Notes: generated by a model not told the origin, from the sequence alone. A DNA stretch of 64,000 nt from Thermomicrobiales bacterium (GCA_041390825.1 JAWKPF010000004.1:186001-250000), one strand, 5' to 3'; positions 53,735-62,736 are shown, counted from the stretch's first letter. Made by a program: numbers and translations.

Positions 53735-53819
53735 GCACGCGGCAGGCAGCACGCAGCACGCAGAAGACGTGCGCTCACCTCGTTCTGCCTGCTGCATGCC
53801 GCCTGCCGCGTGCTATTCC
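53735..53819. repeat. Heptamer repeats in inverted arrangement
   Basis: The left half carries GCACGCG/GCAGGCA/GCACGCA units; the right half carries the same unit in reverse complement (CTGCCTGCTGCATGCCGCC). Together they can form a long imperfect hairpin between two phage genes. The unit is the same as the tract at 25.6-25.8 kb. Confidence 0.75.
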
Positions 53820-53831
53820 AAGGAGATCTTC

Positions 53832-55637
53832 ATGCCGCAAGTTGCTGATATCGTGCTCGATGGCGTCGCGTACATGCTCGTTCCCGGCAGCTATCGCCGG
53901 GGGGCGGCGGGGTTGCCAGAAGGGCGTTCTGGCCGGGTGGTCATTTCCGATTTCGTCGGTGGCCAACGACGGGCATTGCAGCTGGAGCGGGACACATCGT
54001 GGGATTCGCCCGGAGTTGGGCCGGCGCTCTTCGGCCAGGGCATCGAACCGTGGCCGTTTGGCGCATCCCACACGGATGGTGTGGTGATTCCGGTCTCCAC
54101 TGCCACGCGGGTGCATACATTTGCCCTTGGCAACGCGGTCTATCTCGGGATTGGGCGCTACGTCTACCGCACCGTCGCGCTCAGCGCGGGAAGCTGGTCC
54201 AGCCTGACGCAGGTCGCCGATATCGGCGCCGGGCAGACCGTGTCCGGCCTTGGGTACTACGGCGGCTATCTGGCCATCGGGTGCGGCAACGGTCCCGATA
54301 TCAAGCTGCTCGATCCGGGATCACTGGTGTTGACGGCACTGTCGGCAGGACTCAAAGGGAGCTGGCTGGTGGGCTATGCCGGGCGGTTGGCGATTGCCGA
54401 CCCGATTCCGGGCAACGAAGCCATCCTGCGGCTCACGACCGGCGGCGGGCTCGACACCCGCGAGCTCGACGCGCCGATCACCAACATGGCGCTGCATGGC
54501 GGCAAGGTTGCCATCGCCACCCGGTCCGCGCTCTGGTTGCTGGGCGGACGCGCCGATCCGGTCAATGGGGTCTGGGTGGGCGAACCGGAACCGGTCTACA
54601 CCCAGTACGCTCCGGCAGCGGATGATTTTCGGTTCCTTTGCTCGTTTGGCGGAAAGCTCTATACCTGGCTCGGTGGCAACGCGGTGGAGTGGAATCCCAA
54701 TGGGGGTTCCAGCAAGCAGGGTTGGCGCGCGACCGGGCTCGACGGCCGTGCCTGTCACGGTGGGGCGGTGGCTGGCAACATGCTGGTCGTTTCGATCGAG
54801 AGCCGCGCGGGGAGCTATCAGCTTTGGGCGTTCGATGGCACCGGTTGGTGGTTGATGCGGGAGACCGATGCCGCGCCATGGGTGTGGCCGGTGGCGCTCG
54901 CTGGCGCGGGGTCGTTCGACCTGCTTGCTTTCCGCAACGGGAACTCCGGAGTCACGTACGACCTGCTGCGCATGACGCCGCGCGGACCGTCCGCGCCGGC
55001 CTATGCCGGTTCCGGCTCGTTCACGTCGGCGATGCTCGATGCCGGCCAGCGGGACGCGCGCAAGAGCTGGCGCGCTATTGGCGCCACGTTCGCCGCGCCG
55101 GAACTCCGTGGCAATAGCGGTTCGTCCGACTCGATCTCATTGACGCTCGAATGGTCGATCGACGGCGGAGCCAATTGGACCACCGCGGCCACGTCGACCG
55201 TGAACGATCCCGCGCAACGCGTCTTCGAGCTGTCCGCGCAGCTTTCGCCCAATGCGGCGGTTTCGCCGTTTCTCCAGTTGCGGGTGCGGTACACATCGGT
55301 GTCCGACTGGGCGCCGGTGTTGACGGGGATTTGGGCAGACTATGCCGTGATGGATGCGCCGCCACGCCGGCGACGCTGGGCCTGCTCGGTCATGATCCGC
55401 GATGGCATCGTGCAGCGTGACGGATCGGCTGCCGCGCTGGCCGGAGCGGCGCAACGCAACGCGCTCTGGCATTCATGGCACGACAACCAGACGCTTACAT
55501 TCCGCGATCTGGACTACGACGACGATCCGGTCGAGCGGCAGATCCGCATCGTCGCGATCGAGGAAGTCATTCCCAAACCGTCCGACGCAGGAATCTGGGG
55601 AACCTCGACCATCGCGCTGCAGCTGCTGGAGGTGTAG
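53832..55637 (+). CDS. Large phage structural protein, probably tail or fibre
   Basis: This 601-residue protein has AAGGAG just before its ATG. The first two thirds show repeated beta-propeller-like blades (GNAVYLGIGRYVYRTV, GKVAIATRSALWLLGG, FCSFGGKLYTWLGG-like region, GNMLVVSIESRAGSYQLWAF). The C-terminal part has a beta domain with SWHDNQTLTFRDLDYDDDPV, as in baseplate or distal-tail-type proteins. It is the last phage-like gene and has intact length. Precise role uncertain: fibre, baseplate or receptor-binding protein. Confidence 0.7.
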   Translation: MPQVADIVLDGVAYMLVPGSYRRGAAGLPEGRSGRVVISDFVGGQRRALQLERDTSWDSPGVGPALFGQGIEPWPFGASHTDGVVIPVSTATRVHTFALGNAVYLGIGRYVYRTVALSAGSWSSLTQVADIGAGQTVSGLGYYGGYLAIGCGNGPDIKLLDPGSLVLTALSAGLKGSWLVGYAGRLAIADPIPGNEAILRLTTGGGLDTRELDAPITNMALHGGKVAIATRSALWLLGGRADPVNGVWVGEPEPVYTQYAPAADDFRFLCSFGGKLYTWLGGNAVEWNPNGGSSKQGWRATGLDGRACHGGAVAGNMLVVSIESRAGSYQLWAFDGTGWWLMRETDAAPWVWPVALAGAGSFDLLAFRNGNSGVTYDLLRMTPRGPSAPAYAGSGSFTSAMLDAGQRDARKSWRAIGATFAAPELRGNSGSSDSISLTLEWSIDGGANWTTAATSTVNDPAQRVFELSAQLSPNAAVSPFLQLRVRYTSVSDWAPVLTGIWADYAVMDAPPRRRRWACSVMIRDGIVQRDGSAAALAGAAQRNALWHSWHDNQTLTFRDLDYDDDPVERQIRIVAIEEVIPKPSDAGIWGTSTIALQLLEV

Positions 55638-55708
55638 TGGAGCGAAATCGAACGCAGTGAACCGGGGTTCGTCTGAACGTCGGGATTCTGAGCGGAACGC
55701 CGCATGAA

Positions 55709-55743
55709 CACGCCCCGCTCCCGTGTGTCGGGAGCGAGGCGTG
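55709..55743. terminator. Terminator-like hairpin
   Basis: CACGCCCCGCTCCC pairs with GGGAGCGAGGCGTG with one mismatch over a 7-base loop. It lies between the phage structural gene and the 3' end of the binding-protein gene at 55765, and could end both. Confidence 0.6.
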
Positions 55744-55764
55744 CATCGCAGCGTTCGATTGCCC

Positions 55765-56811
55765 CTACGCCGTCGGAACCTTGTCCGCGGCGGCGGCCAA
55801 CTTCGGAACGTAGCTTTCGATGATGTACGGAATCGAGAGCGGTGACGGCGCGGACACGGCCATGACATCGGTCTCGCCGATGATGGGCACATACGCGCCG
55901 TTCGCGAACGCCGGGATACCGGCCATGGTCGGCAGCGCAGCAGCCTCGTCGGCCTGCTCCTGCGTGCCGAACCAGAGGATCAGGATGTCGGCATCGATCT
56001 CGCCCAGGCGCTCGGCGCTGACATCGACAAAGAACGCGCTTTGGTCGTCGCCAACCGGCAACGATTCCACGAACGGGCTCGGCGTCATGCCCAACAGACT
56101 GAGCAACTGCACGCGCGCATCGACCGTGGTGTAGATGTACAACCCCGTCTCGCTGGGCGAACCGTAGGCAAAGGTCTTGCCCTGCAGTTGCGGATAGTCC
56201 GCGCCGGATGCTTGCACGAGGGTGATGGTGTCCTGCACCAGTTGCTCGGCAGTGGCGGCTTTGCCCATGATCTGCCCGATGATGCGCGTCACGTCTTCCC
56301 AGGAGGTGCCGAACGGAATGGCCGGGTATGCCACCGTGGGGGCGATCTTGGAAAGCGTGTCGTATTCGTCTTGCGTCATTCCGGAATAGATGCCGATGAT
56401 GGCATCCGGCGCGAGCTCCACGATCGTTTCGAACGGCAAGCCGTTCTCATTGTCATAGAGCACCGGCAACGGACGGTCGCCAATGGCGGCACGGGTCCAG
56501 GGAAGAAAGCCTTCGCCATCGCCACCCCAGGAGTAGTACGGCATGCCGACTGGCACCGTGCCCAACGCGATGAACACGTCCTGATCGATCCAGCTCACGG
56601 TTGCGATCCGCTCTGGCGCGGCGTCGAAGGTCGTTTCCCCATAGACGTGTGAAATCGTGACAGGAAAAACGCCATCGACCGGCGGAGCCGCGTCACCGCT
56701 TTCCGGGGTCGCCTGCGCGGCCGCCGGAATGGTCCGGCTGAACGCCAGTCCAACCGCCGTGGCCGCCCCGCCACCCAGGAGCGCGCGCCGAGAAAAAGAA
56801 GAGTGCGTCAC
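55765..56811 (-). CDS. Siderophore-type ABC binding protein (second copy)
   Basis: This 348-residue protein has a Tat-like signal (SRRALLGGGAATAVGLAFSR) and the class III binding fold: ERIATVSWIDQDVFIALGTV, IVELAPDAIIGIYSG, YDTLSKIAPTVAYPAI and a long central helix. It should bind a ferric siderophore. It is a single gene, with the GAP-like membrane protein further along. It shares fold but not close sequence with the protein at 24534-25586. Confidence 0.88.
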   Translation of the reverse strand: MTHSSFSRRALLGGGAATAVGLAFSRTIPAAAQATPESGDAAPPVDGVFPVTISHVYGETTFDAAPERIATVSWIDQDVFIALGTVPVGMPYYSWGGDGEGFLPWTRAAIGDRPLPVLYDNENGLPFETIVELAPDAIIGIYSGMTQDEYDTLSKIAPTVAYPAIPFGTSWEDVTRIIGQIMGKAATAEQLVQDTITLVQASGADYPQLQGKTFAYGSPSETGLYIYTTVDARVQLLSLLGMTPSPFVESLPVGDDQSAFFVDVSAERLGEIDADILILWFGTQEQADEAAALPTMAGIPAFANGAYVPIIGETDVMAVSAPSPLSIPYIIESYVPKLAAAADKVPTA

Positions 56812-56926
56812 TTGTACCTCGCTTTACCGGGGCAGGAGCGGACACGAATCCGGTCATTCGGCGCCCCGCCCAAAAATCCCGACAATTTTACTCGGAATTT
56901 CAGCCGTAGGTGAAGGCGCCGGCTGG

Positions 56927-57604
56927 TCAATTCAGGCCGGCGATTCCTTTGGCCACGAGGATGCCACCGAAGAACGCCAACACCGAGGAGTTGATCGCCT
57001 GCTGATGGACGCCCATCCAGACTCGCAGCCGTTCCAGCAGGTCGTCTCCCCGTTTGCCCATGCCGACCTTGATTCCCAACGGAACCACCATCGGCCAGAT
57101 CATCGCCAGACAGAGCACGAACAACATGACGAAGCTCTCCGCGAACCGGTCACTCGCTTCCTTGATGATGGCGGTGCCAGCCAGGAGCAGCGACATCTGC
57201 CGGATCGAGATGAACGCCGTTGCGAAACAGGCCACGAACAGCACTGGCGCATTCAGTTTGCGCAAGCGGGACAGGATCGACGTCTGGTTTTCTTGACTGG
57301 GTACCGACTTGACGATCAGGTTGTATCCGGACGCGAGCATGAGCCCAATGCCCACGATCAGGAAAATGGCCGGCAACGCCTCGCGCTGGTCGAGCTTGCC
57401 GCTGGCCGGGTTCTTCGGCAGTTGATGCAAGACGAACAGCGCCGCGAAGCCGGCCACGAGCAATCCCAGGAAGCGGCCGGCCACCACCGCGAATGCCCGC
57501 TTGGCATTCCCGTCGTGCGCCATGAGCGCGGTGACGAAGATCACCATCGTCGGTGTGATTGCCGCCAGAGACAGCGGAACGAATTGCAGGATCGCGAGCA
57601 GCAT
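56927..57604 (-). CDS. GAP/LysE-like integral membrane protein
   Basis: This 225-residue protein has about six hydrophobic spans and begins MLLAILQFVPLSLAAITPTM, as in the GAP (Sap-like, LysE-related) family that is linked to export of glycolipids or amino acids. TTMVIFVTAL-type N-terminal and WPMVVPLGIKVGMG near the end fit this group. The transported molecule is unknown. It is divergent from the secernin-like gene. Confidence 0.78.
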   Translation of the reverse strand: MLLAILQFVPLSLAAITPTMVIFVTALMAHDGNAKRAFAVVAGRFLGLLVAGFAALFVLHQLPKNPASGKLDQREALPAIFLIVGIGLMLASGYNLIVKSVPSQENQTSILSRLRKLNAPVLFVACFATAFISIRQMSLLLAGTAIIKEASDRFAESFVMLFVLCLAMIWPMVVPLGIKVGMGKRGDDLLERLRVWMGVHQQAINSSVLAFFGGILVAKGIAGLN

Positions 57605-57801
57605 GCGGCTCTCCACCAACACGCCGCATCCCGAACACGCTCGAGTGTTGCGCCTGGTCTACCGCGCGGTTTGTACCACGTTGCTGCTTCGGCGTACGCG
57701 CGATGCTGCCGCAAGAGATTGGCTACGCGCACCTCGTCACCGGGGAATACCGCTTCCCTATACTCCCGGAATGCATTCGCGCGTACCGGGAGGCTCCTGG
57801 C

Positions 57802-59199
57802 ATGGTCGGTCCCTTTTCCTGCGACACATCGGTTGTGCTCCCCCCGTTGACCGCGCAGGGAGACGTCATTTTCGCCAAGAACAGCGATCGTTCCCCCAAC
57901 GAATCCCAACCCCTCCGCCATGTTCCGCGCCAATCCCATCCTGCCGGCAGCACGCTCCGCACCCAGTACATCGAGATTCCCCAGGTCGAAACCACCTGGG
58001 AGCTGATCGCATCCGCTCCGTACTGGCTTTGGGGATGCGAGATGGGTGTCAACGAATGGGGTGTGGCCATCGGGAACGAGGCGGTGCATACCCGCGAGCC
58101 GTCGCACGACGCGGCGTTGATCGGTATGGACCTTGTTCGTCTCGGACTCGAACGCAGCCAGACTGCCCAGGAGGCCGTTGGCGTCATTGGCGCGCTGATC
58201 GAGGAATATGGCCAGGGCGGAAGTTGCGAAGCCACCTACTTCCGCACGTACCAGAACTCCTTCATCGTCGCCGACCCCGCCTCCGCCTGGATCATCGAGA
58301 CTGCCGGACATCGCTGGGTCGCCAATGAGGTGCGCGAACGGGGAGCGATCTCCAACTTGCTCACGATTGGCGAGCAATGGGATCTCGGCTCGCCCGGAAT
58401 CCGCGAACATGCCGAAGCCGAGGGGTGGTGGCAACCAGTGGGCGGTTTCGCCGAAGCCTATCGAAATCCCGAAGTCGATCTCTCCACGCGCCAATGCCGG
58501 CTCGACCGCGCCCGGGAGATCCTTGGCGGGTATCGGCCGGGGATCGGTGTGCCGGAGATGATGGCCGTCCTGCGCGACCATGCCGGCCGCGATCTCCCCA
58601 CCGGCCCGGAACCGATCCCAACCATCTGCATGCACGCAAACCCGGTCTTCGAAGGCGAAACCGCCGCCGCCATGGTCGTCAGCCTTCGCCCGAATCAGCC
58701 CCGCCTCCTGACCAGCACCGTCTGGACAGCCTTTGGTTCGCCCTGTCTCAGCGTTTTCCGCCCGGTCTACCCGCTCGCTGTTGGACTCCCGGAACGGCTT
58801 GGCGTCGCGGCCGCCAGGTTCGATCCCAGTTCACCATGGTGGGTGTACGAGCGCCTGCAACGGCTGGTGGCGCGGAGTCCGGACTCGGCGGGGTTTGTGC
58901 GTGACGCGTTCGCGGCACTGCAGGACGAATTCTTCGCCGACGCCGCCAGCGCCGAAGCCAAAGCGGCGCAACTGATCTCGGACGGGAACGAACCCATCGC
59001 CGTTGCGACATTACGCGCTCTGGTCCATTCCACCTCGAATCGCGCTATCGACCTCGCCAATCGCCTGACCCGAGAACTGCTCACCCAGGACAGCTACACG
59101 CCGTTGCCTGACCTGGACGCGTACTGGAACGAGCGCGACAGCGTGGCCGGAATTCCGGCAAACGGCAGGACCGAAGCGGTCTCGGCGCACGCGCCGTAG
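57802..59199 (+). CDS. Secernin-like peptidase (family C69)
   Basis: This 465-residue protein begins MVGPFSCDTSVVLPP and continues VIFAKNSDRSPNE, the family start in which Cys7 becomes the N-terminal nucleophile after processing. Further segments are LWGCEMGVNEWGVAIGNEAV and WIIETAGHRWVANEV. C69 members are dipeptidase-like Ntn hydrolases. GGAGG lies about 8 bases upstream of the ATG; the open frame extends 5' but without the family pattern. Confidence 0.88.
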   Translation: MVGPFSCDTSVVLPPLTAQGDVIFAKNSDRSPNESQPLRHVPRQSHPAGSTLRTQYIEIPQVETTWELIASAPYWLWGCEMGVNEWGVAIGNEAVHTREPSHDAALIGMDLVRLGLERSQTAQEAVGVIGALIEEYGQGGSCEATYFRTYQNSFIVADPASAWIIETAGHRWVANEVRERGAISNLLTIGEQWDLGSPGIREHAEAEGWWQPVGGFAEAYRNPEVDLSTRQCRLDRAREILGGYRPGIGVPEMMAVLRDHAGRDLPTGPEPIPTICMHANPVFEGETAAAMVVSLRPNQPRLLTSTVWTAFGSPCLSVFRPVYPLAVGLPERLGVAAARFDPSSPWWVYERLQRLVARSPDSAGFVRDAFAALQDEFFADAASAEAKAAQLISDGNEPIAVATLRALVHSTSNRAIDLANRLTRELLTQDSYTPLPDLDAYWNERDSVAGIPANGRTEAVSAHAP

Positions 59200-59309
59200 C
59201 TCGCGCTCGAACCAGGTTCTTGCAGAAATGTCGATCCATAGCGCCCGCGGCCGACTACCTGCATCCGACTCAGACGTGGAGTCGTGGAACGACCGAGAGG
59301 AGAATATCG

Positions 59310-59726
59310 ATGCGCTTCATGATGTTGATGTATCCCGGATTCGACAAATCGATCGATGAGATCGATGTTCCGATCGAGCTCTTCGGTGAAATGGACGCGT
59401 TCAACAAGCGGCTTGCCGATGCCGGCAAGATGCTCGGCGGCGAAGGGCTGCACCCGTCCAGGTTGGGCGCCCGCGTCAGTTTCCGCAACAAGGAGAAGAA
59501 GCCAGTCGTCACCGATGGGCCGTTCACCGAGTCGAAGGAGATCCTGGGCGGTTACTGGCTCATCGAGGCGGATTCGTTGGAAGAGGCGGTCGCGTTGGCC
59601 AGCCAGGTGCCGGTCATGGGCACCGAAATGATCGAGATCCGCCGCGTCTACGAGCTCTCCGACTTCCCTCAGGAGATCCAGGACGCTGTACCGTTCGAGC
59701 GAGCCGTCCTGCAGGGCGACGTGTAA
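59310..59726 (+). CDS. YCII-related (DGPF) domain protein
   Basis: This 138-residue protein has the DGPF-family pattern MRFMMLMYPG at the start and VTDGPFTESKEILGGYWLIE in the middle, followed by EAVALASQVP and an acidic end. It is a small ferredoxin-like fold protein of uncertain function. GAGAGGAG precedes the ATG at 59310. Confidence 0.9.
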   Translation: MRFMMLMYPGFDKSIDEIDVPIELFGEMDAFNKRLADAGKMLGGEGLHPSRLGARVSFRNKEKKPVVTDGPFTESKEILGGYWLIEADSLEEAVALASQVPVMGTEMIEIRRVYELSDFPQEIQDAVPFERAVLQGDV

Positions 59727-59760
59727 CCCGGGTCGCCGGACGAATATTCCACGGACGTTG

Positions 59761-59790
59761 GCACGCCGCTCGATCGATCGAGCGGCGTGC
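59761..59790. terminator. Perfect 30-bp palindrome, bidirectional terminator-like
   Basis: All 30 bases are self-complementary (arms GCACGCCGCTCGA and TCGAGCGGCGTGC around TCGA). It lies between the convergent YCII and SQR genes, the expected place for a shared terminator. Confidence 0.7.
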
Positions 59791-59824
59791 TGCATGTCTG
59801 CTCCGCGTGGCGTAGGCGCCCCCG

Positions 59825-60964
59825 CTAGACGATGCCCTTGGGAACGATGTACCAGTACACCTTGTTGAATAGCGTCTTCTGGTAGTGGTAGTAGCGGCTC
59901 GGCTTCGGCGGTTGGGGAGGATTCTCGAAGTCGAAGGCCAGTTGGCTCGCCTGCCCGTACCCGGTCTCCAGGAAGCAGAGGACGTGACCGTCGTACACGG
60001 GGTCGTTGGCTGTGATTCCCCTGATCTTGTTGACGATGCGTTCCGCCATCACCTTGGCTTCGAAATGCGCGGCCGAACCGCTTTTCGAGACGGGGATGTC
60101 GGTGGCGTCTCCCAGCCCGTAGACGTTTTCGTGACCGGCCACTTCCAGTGTGTGGCGATCGGTGGGAAGCCATCCAAGCTTGTCACCGAGTCCGGATTCG
60201 ACCACCAACTGCGATCCTCTGTGTGGCGGGACCATCACCAGCAGGTCGTAGTCGATCTCATCCCCTTCCAGTGACGTGACCTTCTTCGCAACGGGATCGA
60301 TCTCTTCGGTGTTGAAGAAGACTTCGGTCCGAATGTTGCGTTCCTCCAACATGGGGGTCACGAATTCGGAGACACTTTCGATGGTGAAGGCGCGGTTGAT
60401 CGGCGAGAGGTAGACGAGCTCGGTCTTGTCGCGCAGTCCGCGATTCGCCAGAAACTCCTCGACCTTGAAGACGAATTCCAGCGGGGCTGGGGGGCACTTG
60501 TACGGGATATCCGCCACGCCTACCACCAGGCGGCCGCCCGTGAACCCGTCCAGACGCGCGCGCAGCTTGATGGCGGCGTCGCTGCTATAGAAATGGAAGG
60601 CGCCATCTGCAAAGCCTGGAACCTCATCGGGCGCAATGCGCGCGCCGGTCGCCAGCACGAGGATGTCATAGGGCACCGATCGTTTTCCCGCCAGCTCGAC
60701 GGTCTTCTTCACGGGATCGACCGATATGGCGCGCTCCACGATCAGCTCGACATTCTTGCGCAACAGGCTCTTTTCCGACTTGCGGAGCTTGCCCGGCGAT
60801 TCTTCGCCGAACGGCACATACAACCAGCCGGGTTGGTAGAGGTGCTGGCCGAATTCATCGATGACGGTCACCTTCGCCTGCTCAGCCGGCAGTTCCTTGC
60901 TGAGGAGATTGGCGAGCAGGGTGCCTCCGACACCTCCGCCAACGATCACGATACGTTCGCTCAT
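59825..60964 (-). CDS. sqr: Sulfide:quinone oxidoreductase-like flavoprotein
   Basis: This 379-residue protein has an FAD-binding GGGVGGTLLAN near the N-terminus, LVLATGARI, and GLGDATDIPVSKSG near the end. Cys157 (YKCPPAPLEF) and Cys330 (HVLCFLETGYG) match the two essential cysteines of sulfide:quinone oxidoreductases, which oxidise H2S to sulfane sulfur and pass electrons to quinone. It is the last gene of a minus-strand operon with TusA-like and DsrE-like proteins that would accept the sulfur. Confidence 0.88.
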   Translation of the reverse strand: MSERIVIVGGGVGGTLLANLLSKELPAEQAKVTVIDEFGQHLYQPGWLYVPFGEESPGKLRKSEKSLLRKNVELIVERAISVDPVKKTVELAGKRSVPYDILVLATGARIAPDEVPGFADGAFHFYSSDAAIKLRARLDGFTGGRLVVGVADIPYKCPPAPLEFVFKVEEFLANRGLRDKTELVYLSPINRAFTIESVSEFVTPMLEERNIRTEVFFNTEEIDPVAKKVTSLEGDEIDYDLLVMVPPHRGSQLVVESGLGDKLGWLPTDRHTLEVAGHENVYGLGDATDIPVSKSGSAAHFEAKVMAERIVNKIRGITANDPVYDGHVLCFLETGYGQASQLAFDFENPPQPPKPSRYYHYQKTLFNKVYWYIVPKGIV

Positions 60965-60997
60965 CCCGGACCGATCCTTTCCTGCGACGACGGCGCG

Positions 60998-61246
60998 CTA
61001 GTGGGTCTTGCGGATGACGAAGCGGTTGTATTCCGGCGTTGCGTCGACGCGCACCATCTCGTGCTTCGCCTTCGCGACCCAGGCCGGGATGTCCTTGCTG
61101 GAGCCGGGATCGCTGGACAACACCGCAACGATTTGTCCGACCTCCACGCTCTTGACTCCCCGGATCAGCTCCAACAGCGGTCCTGGGCAGAAGCTTCCGC
61201 GGGCATCGATTTCCTTGTCGATGGCGACGTGCTCGATCGCGCTCAT
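60998..61246 (-). CDS. TusA-like sulfur carrier protein
   Basis: This 82-residue protein has the sulfur-carrier motif SFCPGPLLEL with Cys20 as the expected persulfide site and a TusA fold pattern (VGQIVAVLSSDPGSSKDIPAW). GAAAGGA precedes the ATG. It lies between DsrE and SQR genes with small gaps, so the three are co-transcribed. It should carry sulfane sulfur from SQR or DsrE. Confidence 0.92.
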   Translation of the reverse strand: MSAIEHVAIDKEIDARGSFCPGPLLELIRGVKSVEVGQIVAVLSSDPGSSKDIPAWVAKAKHEMVRVDATPEYNRFVIRKTH

Positions 61247-61259
61247 GATTCGTTCCTTT

Positions 61260-61676
61260 CTAAATGAAGAGATTGACGTTGGCGTCTTTTGCCTCATCGA
61301 CGAAGACCGCCACGCCCGTGACGTCCTCGACGATGGGATCCAAATCCTCGAGCTTCCAGCCAAAGAGCTCCATCGTTTGGCTGCAGGCGCGGACCCGGAT
61401 ATTTCCGATTTCGCTGGCTTGCGTCAGGACGTCCATCCAGTGCGGAACGTTCTTCTCCTGCATCGCCTGCATCATGGGCTCGGCGAACTCCGCGAAGTCG
61501 GCGCTCAGGCGCATGTTGCTTCGCACCTGGTCCTTGCGGAACGCGTTCAGTCCCCAGAACGTCACGAACAGATCGACATCCAGCCCCATCGCAGCGCCGC
61601 CGGTCGCCAATGTAGCGGCGGCCATCAGCTTGTCGACGGTGCCGGAGAAAACGATGATCGACATCTTCTCAGCCAT
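61260..61676 (-). CDS. DsrE-family sulfur relay protein
   Basis: This 138-residue protein belongs to the DsrE/DsrF-like family (KMSIIVFSGTVDKLMAAATL, VDLFVTFWGLNAF) with Cys98 in RVRACSQTMELFG as the probable persulfide-binding residue. It is the first gene of the operon and would relay sulfur with the TusA-like partner 13 bp downstream. Confidence 0.9.
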   Translation of the reverse strand: MAEKMSIIVFSGTVDKLMAAATLATGGAAMGLDVDLFVTFWGLNAFRKDQVRSNMRLSADFAEFAEPMMQAMQEKNVPHWMDVLTQASEIGNIRVRACSQTMELFGWKLEDLDPIVEDVTGVAVFVDEAKDANVNLFI

Positions 61677-61703
61677 GGTCTACTCCGTTCCCAGTGTGTG
61701 CTG

Positions 61704-61734
61704 GCAGATCGATATCTGCCCTACCCTGGTAGGG
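61704..61734. promoter_or_regulatory. Two adjacent palindromes upstream of the sulfur operon; CsoR/CstR-like
   Basis: CCCTACC-CT-GGTAGGG (61719-61734) is a perfect 7-bp inverted repeat and reads ATACCCTACCAGGGTAGGG on the minus strand, close in form to operators of CsoR-family repressors, including persulfide-sensing CstR. GCAGAT-CGAT-ATCTGC (61704-61719) adjoins it. No regulator gene lies in the window. Confidence 0.6.
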
Positions 61735-61899
61735 TATAAGATCGGCTGTTCATCAAGCATGTCAGGACCACGGGGGACATTGCAGAGTCGTAACAATCAC
61801 ACGAACGCACCGCCCGGCGTGCCTGAGTTCGGCATGGGCGCATCGTCGATCCCAGTCGATGGCGCGCCAGCGATGGAGGCCGGGGGCCGGGGCGGGGGG

Positions 61900-62736
61900 T
61901 TACTGAATCTCGGTGGGAATCACGTCTTCGAAAATCGCGCTCGTGCGCATCCGCTCCGAGCGTTGCCGCAAGATTTCCGCGCTCATCAGGATGGCGACCG
62001 ATGTCACGATCAACAGGGTCGACACCGCCGCGATCGTGGGATCGATCTCCTGCCGCAACCCGTCCCACATCTTGCGTGGCAGGGTCACCGCGCCGGTTCC
62101 ACTAATGAACAGCGCCACGATCAGTTCGTCGAATGAGGTGATGAAGGCAAAGAGCGCTCCCGCGAAGACCCCGGGCCGGATGATGGGGAACATCACATGC
62201 CGGAAGGTCTGCCAGCGGTTCGCGCCCAGGTTCATGGCGGCGTATTCCAGCCGCTCGTCGAACCCATAGAGCGTGGCCGAAACATTGATGACGACGAATG
62301 GAAGCGCCAGCGCGGTATGCGCCAGCGCCAGCGCCCAGGGGCTACCGACGATCTGAATGCGTGCGTAGAAGAAATAGACCCCGATCGCCACGATGATTCC
62401 CGGAATGACCAGCGGCGACACCATGAAGGCGTTCGCCAGATTCTTGCCCCAGAACTTCCCCCGCACCAGCGCCAGCGAGGCCATCGTCCCCAGAATCGTC
62501 GCCAGAATGGCCGTGACACACGCGATCCAGAGGCTCAGGAAGGTGGCGTCGATCCAGTCCGCGCGGTCGAAATACTTCTGGTACCACTGGAACGAGAACC
62601 CCGGTGGCGGAAACTGCAGATAGCTCGCCGAGCTGAACGACACCGGAATCACCACGAAAATCGGGAAGATCAGGTAGAAGAGAACCAATCCCGTGATCAC
62701 ATAGAGGATGATGCGCGTTACGGAGAGACCTTTCAT
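61900..62736 (-). CDS. potC: ABC transporter permease, PotC type
   Basis: This 278-residue membrane protein is the second permease of a polyamine/Fe-type importer. It starts MKGLSVTRIILYVITGLVLF; the first 166 codons of the longer open frame are not family-like. The EAA loop is clear (AAMNLGANRWQTFRHVMFPI) and FITSFDELIVALFISG is typical of PotC. Its start overlaps the PotB-type gene by 4 bases (ATGA). Substrate could be a polyamine, iron or another small molecule. Confidence 0.9.
   Translation of the reverse strand: MKGLSVTRIILYVITGLVLFYLIFPIFVVIPVSFSSASYLQFPPPGFSFQWYQKYFDRADWIDATFLSLWIACVTAILATILGTMASLALVRGKFWGKNLANAFMVSPLVIPGIIVAIGVYFFYARIQIVGSPWALALAHTALALPFVVINVSATLYGFDERLEYAAMNLGANRWQTFRHVMFPIIRPGVFAGALFAFITSFDELIVALFISGTGAVTLPRKMWDGLRQEIDPTIAAVSTLLIVTSVAILMSAEILRQRSERMRTSAIFEDVIPTEIQ

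Noticed and set aside
29796..55637. Complete inducible prophage
   Set aside because: No integrase, repressor, replication, protease, tape measure or major tail genes were seen, and no attachment-site duplication could be identified.
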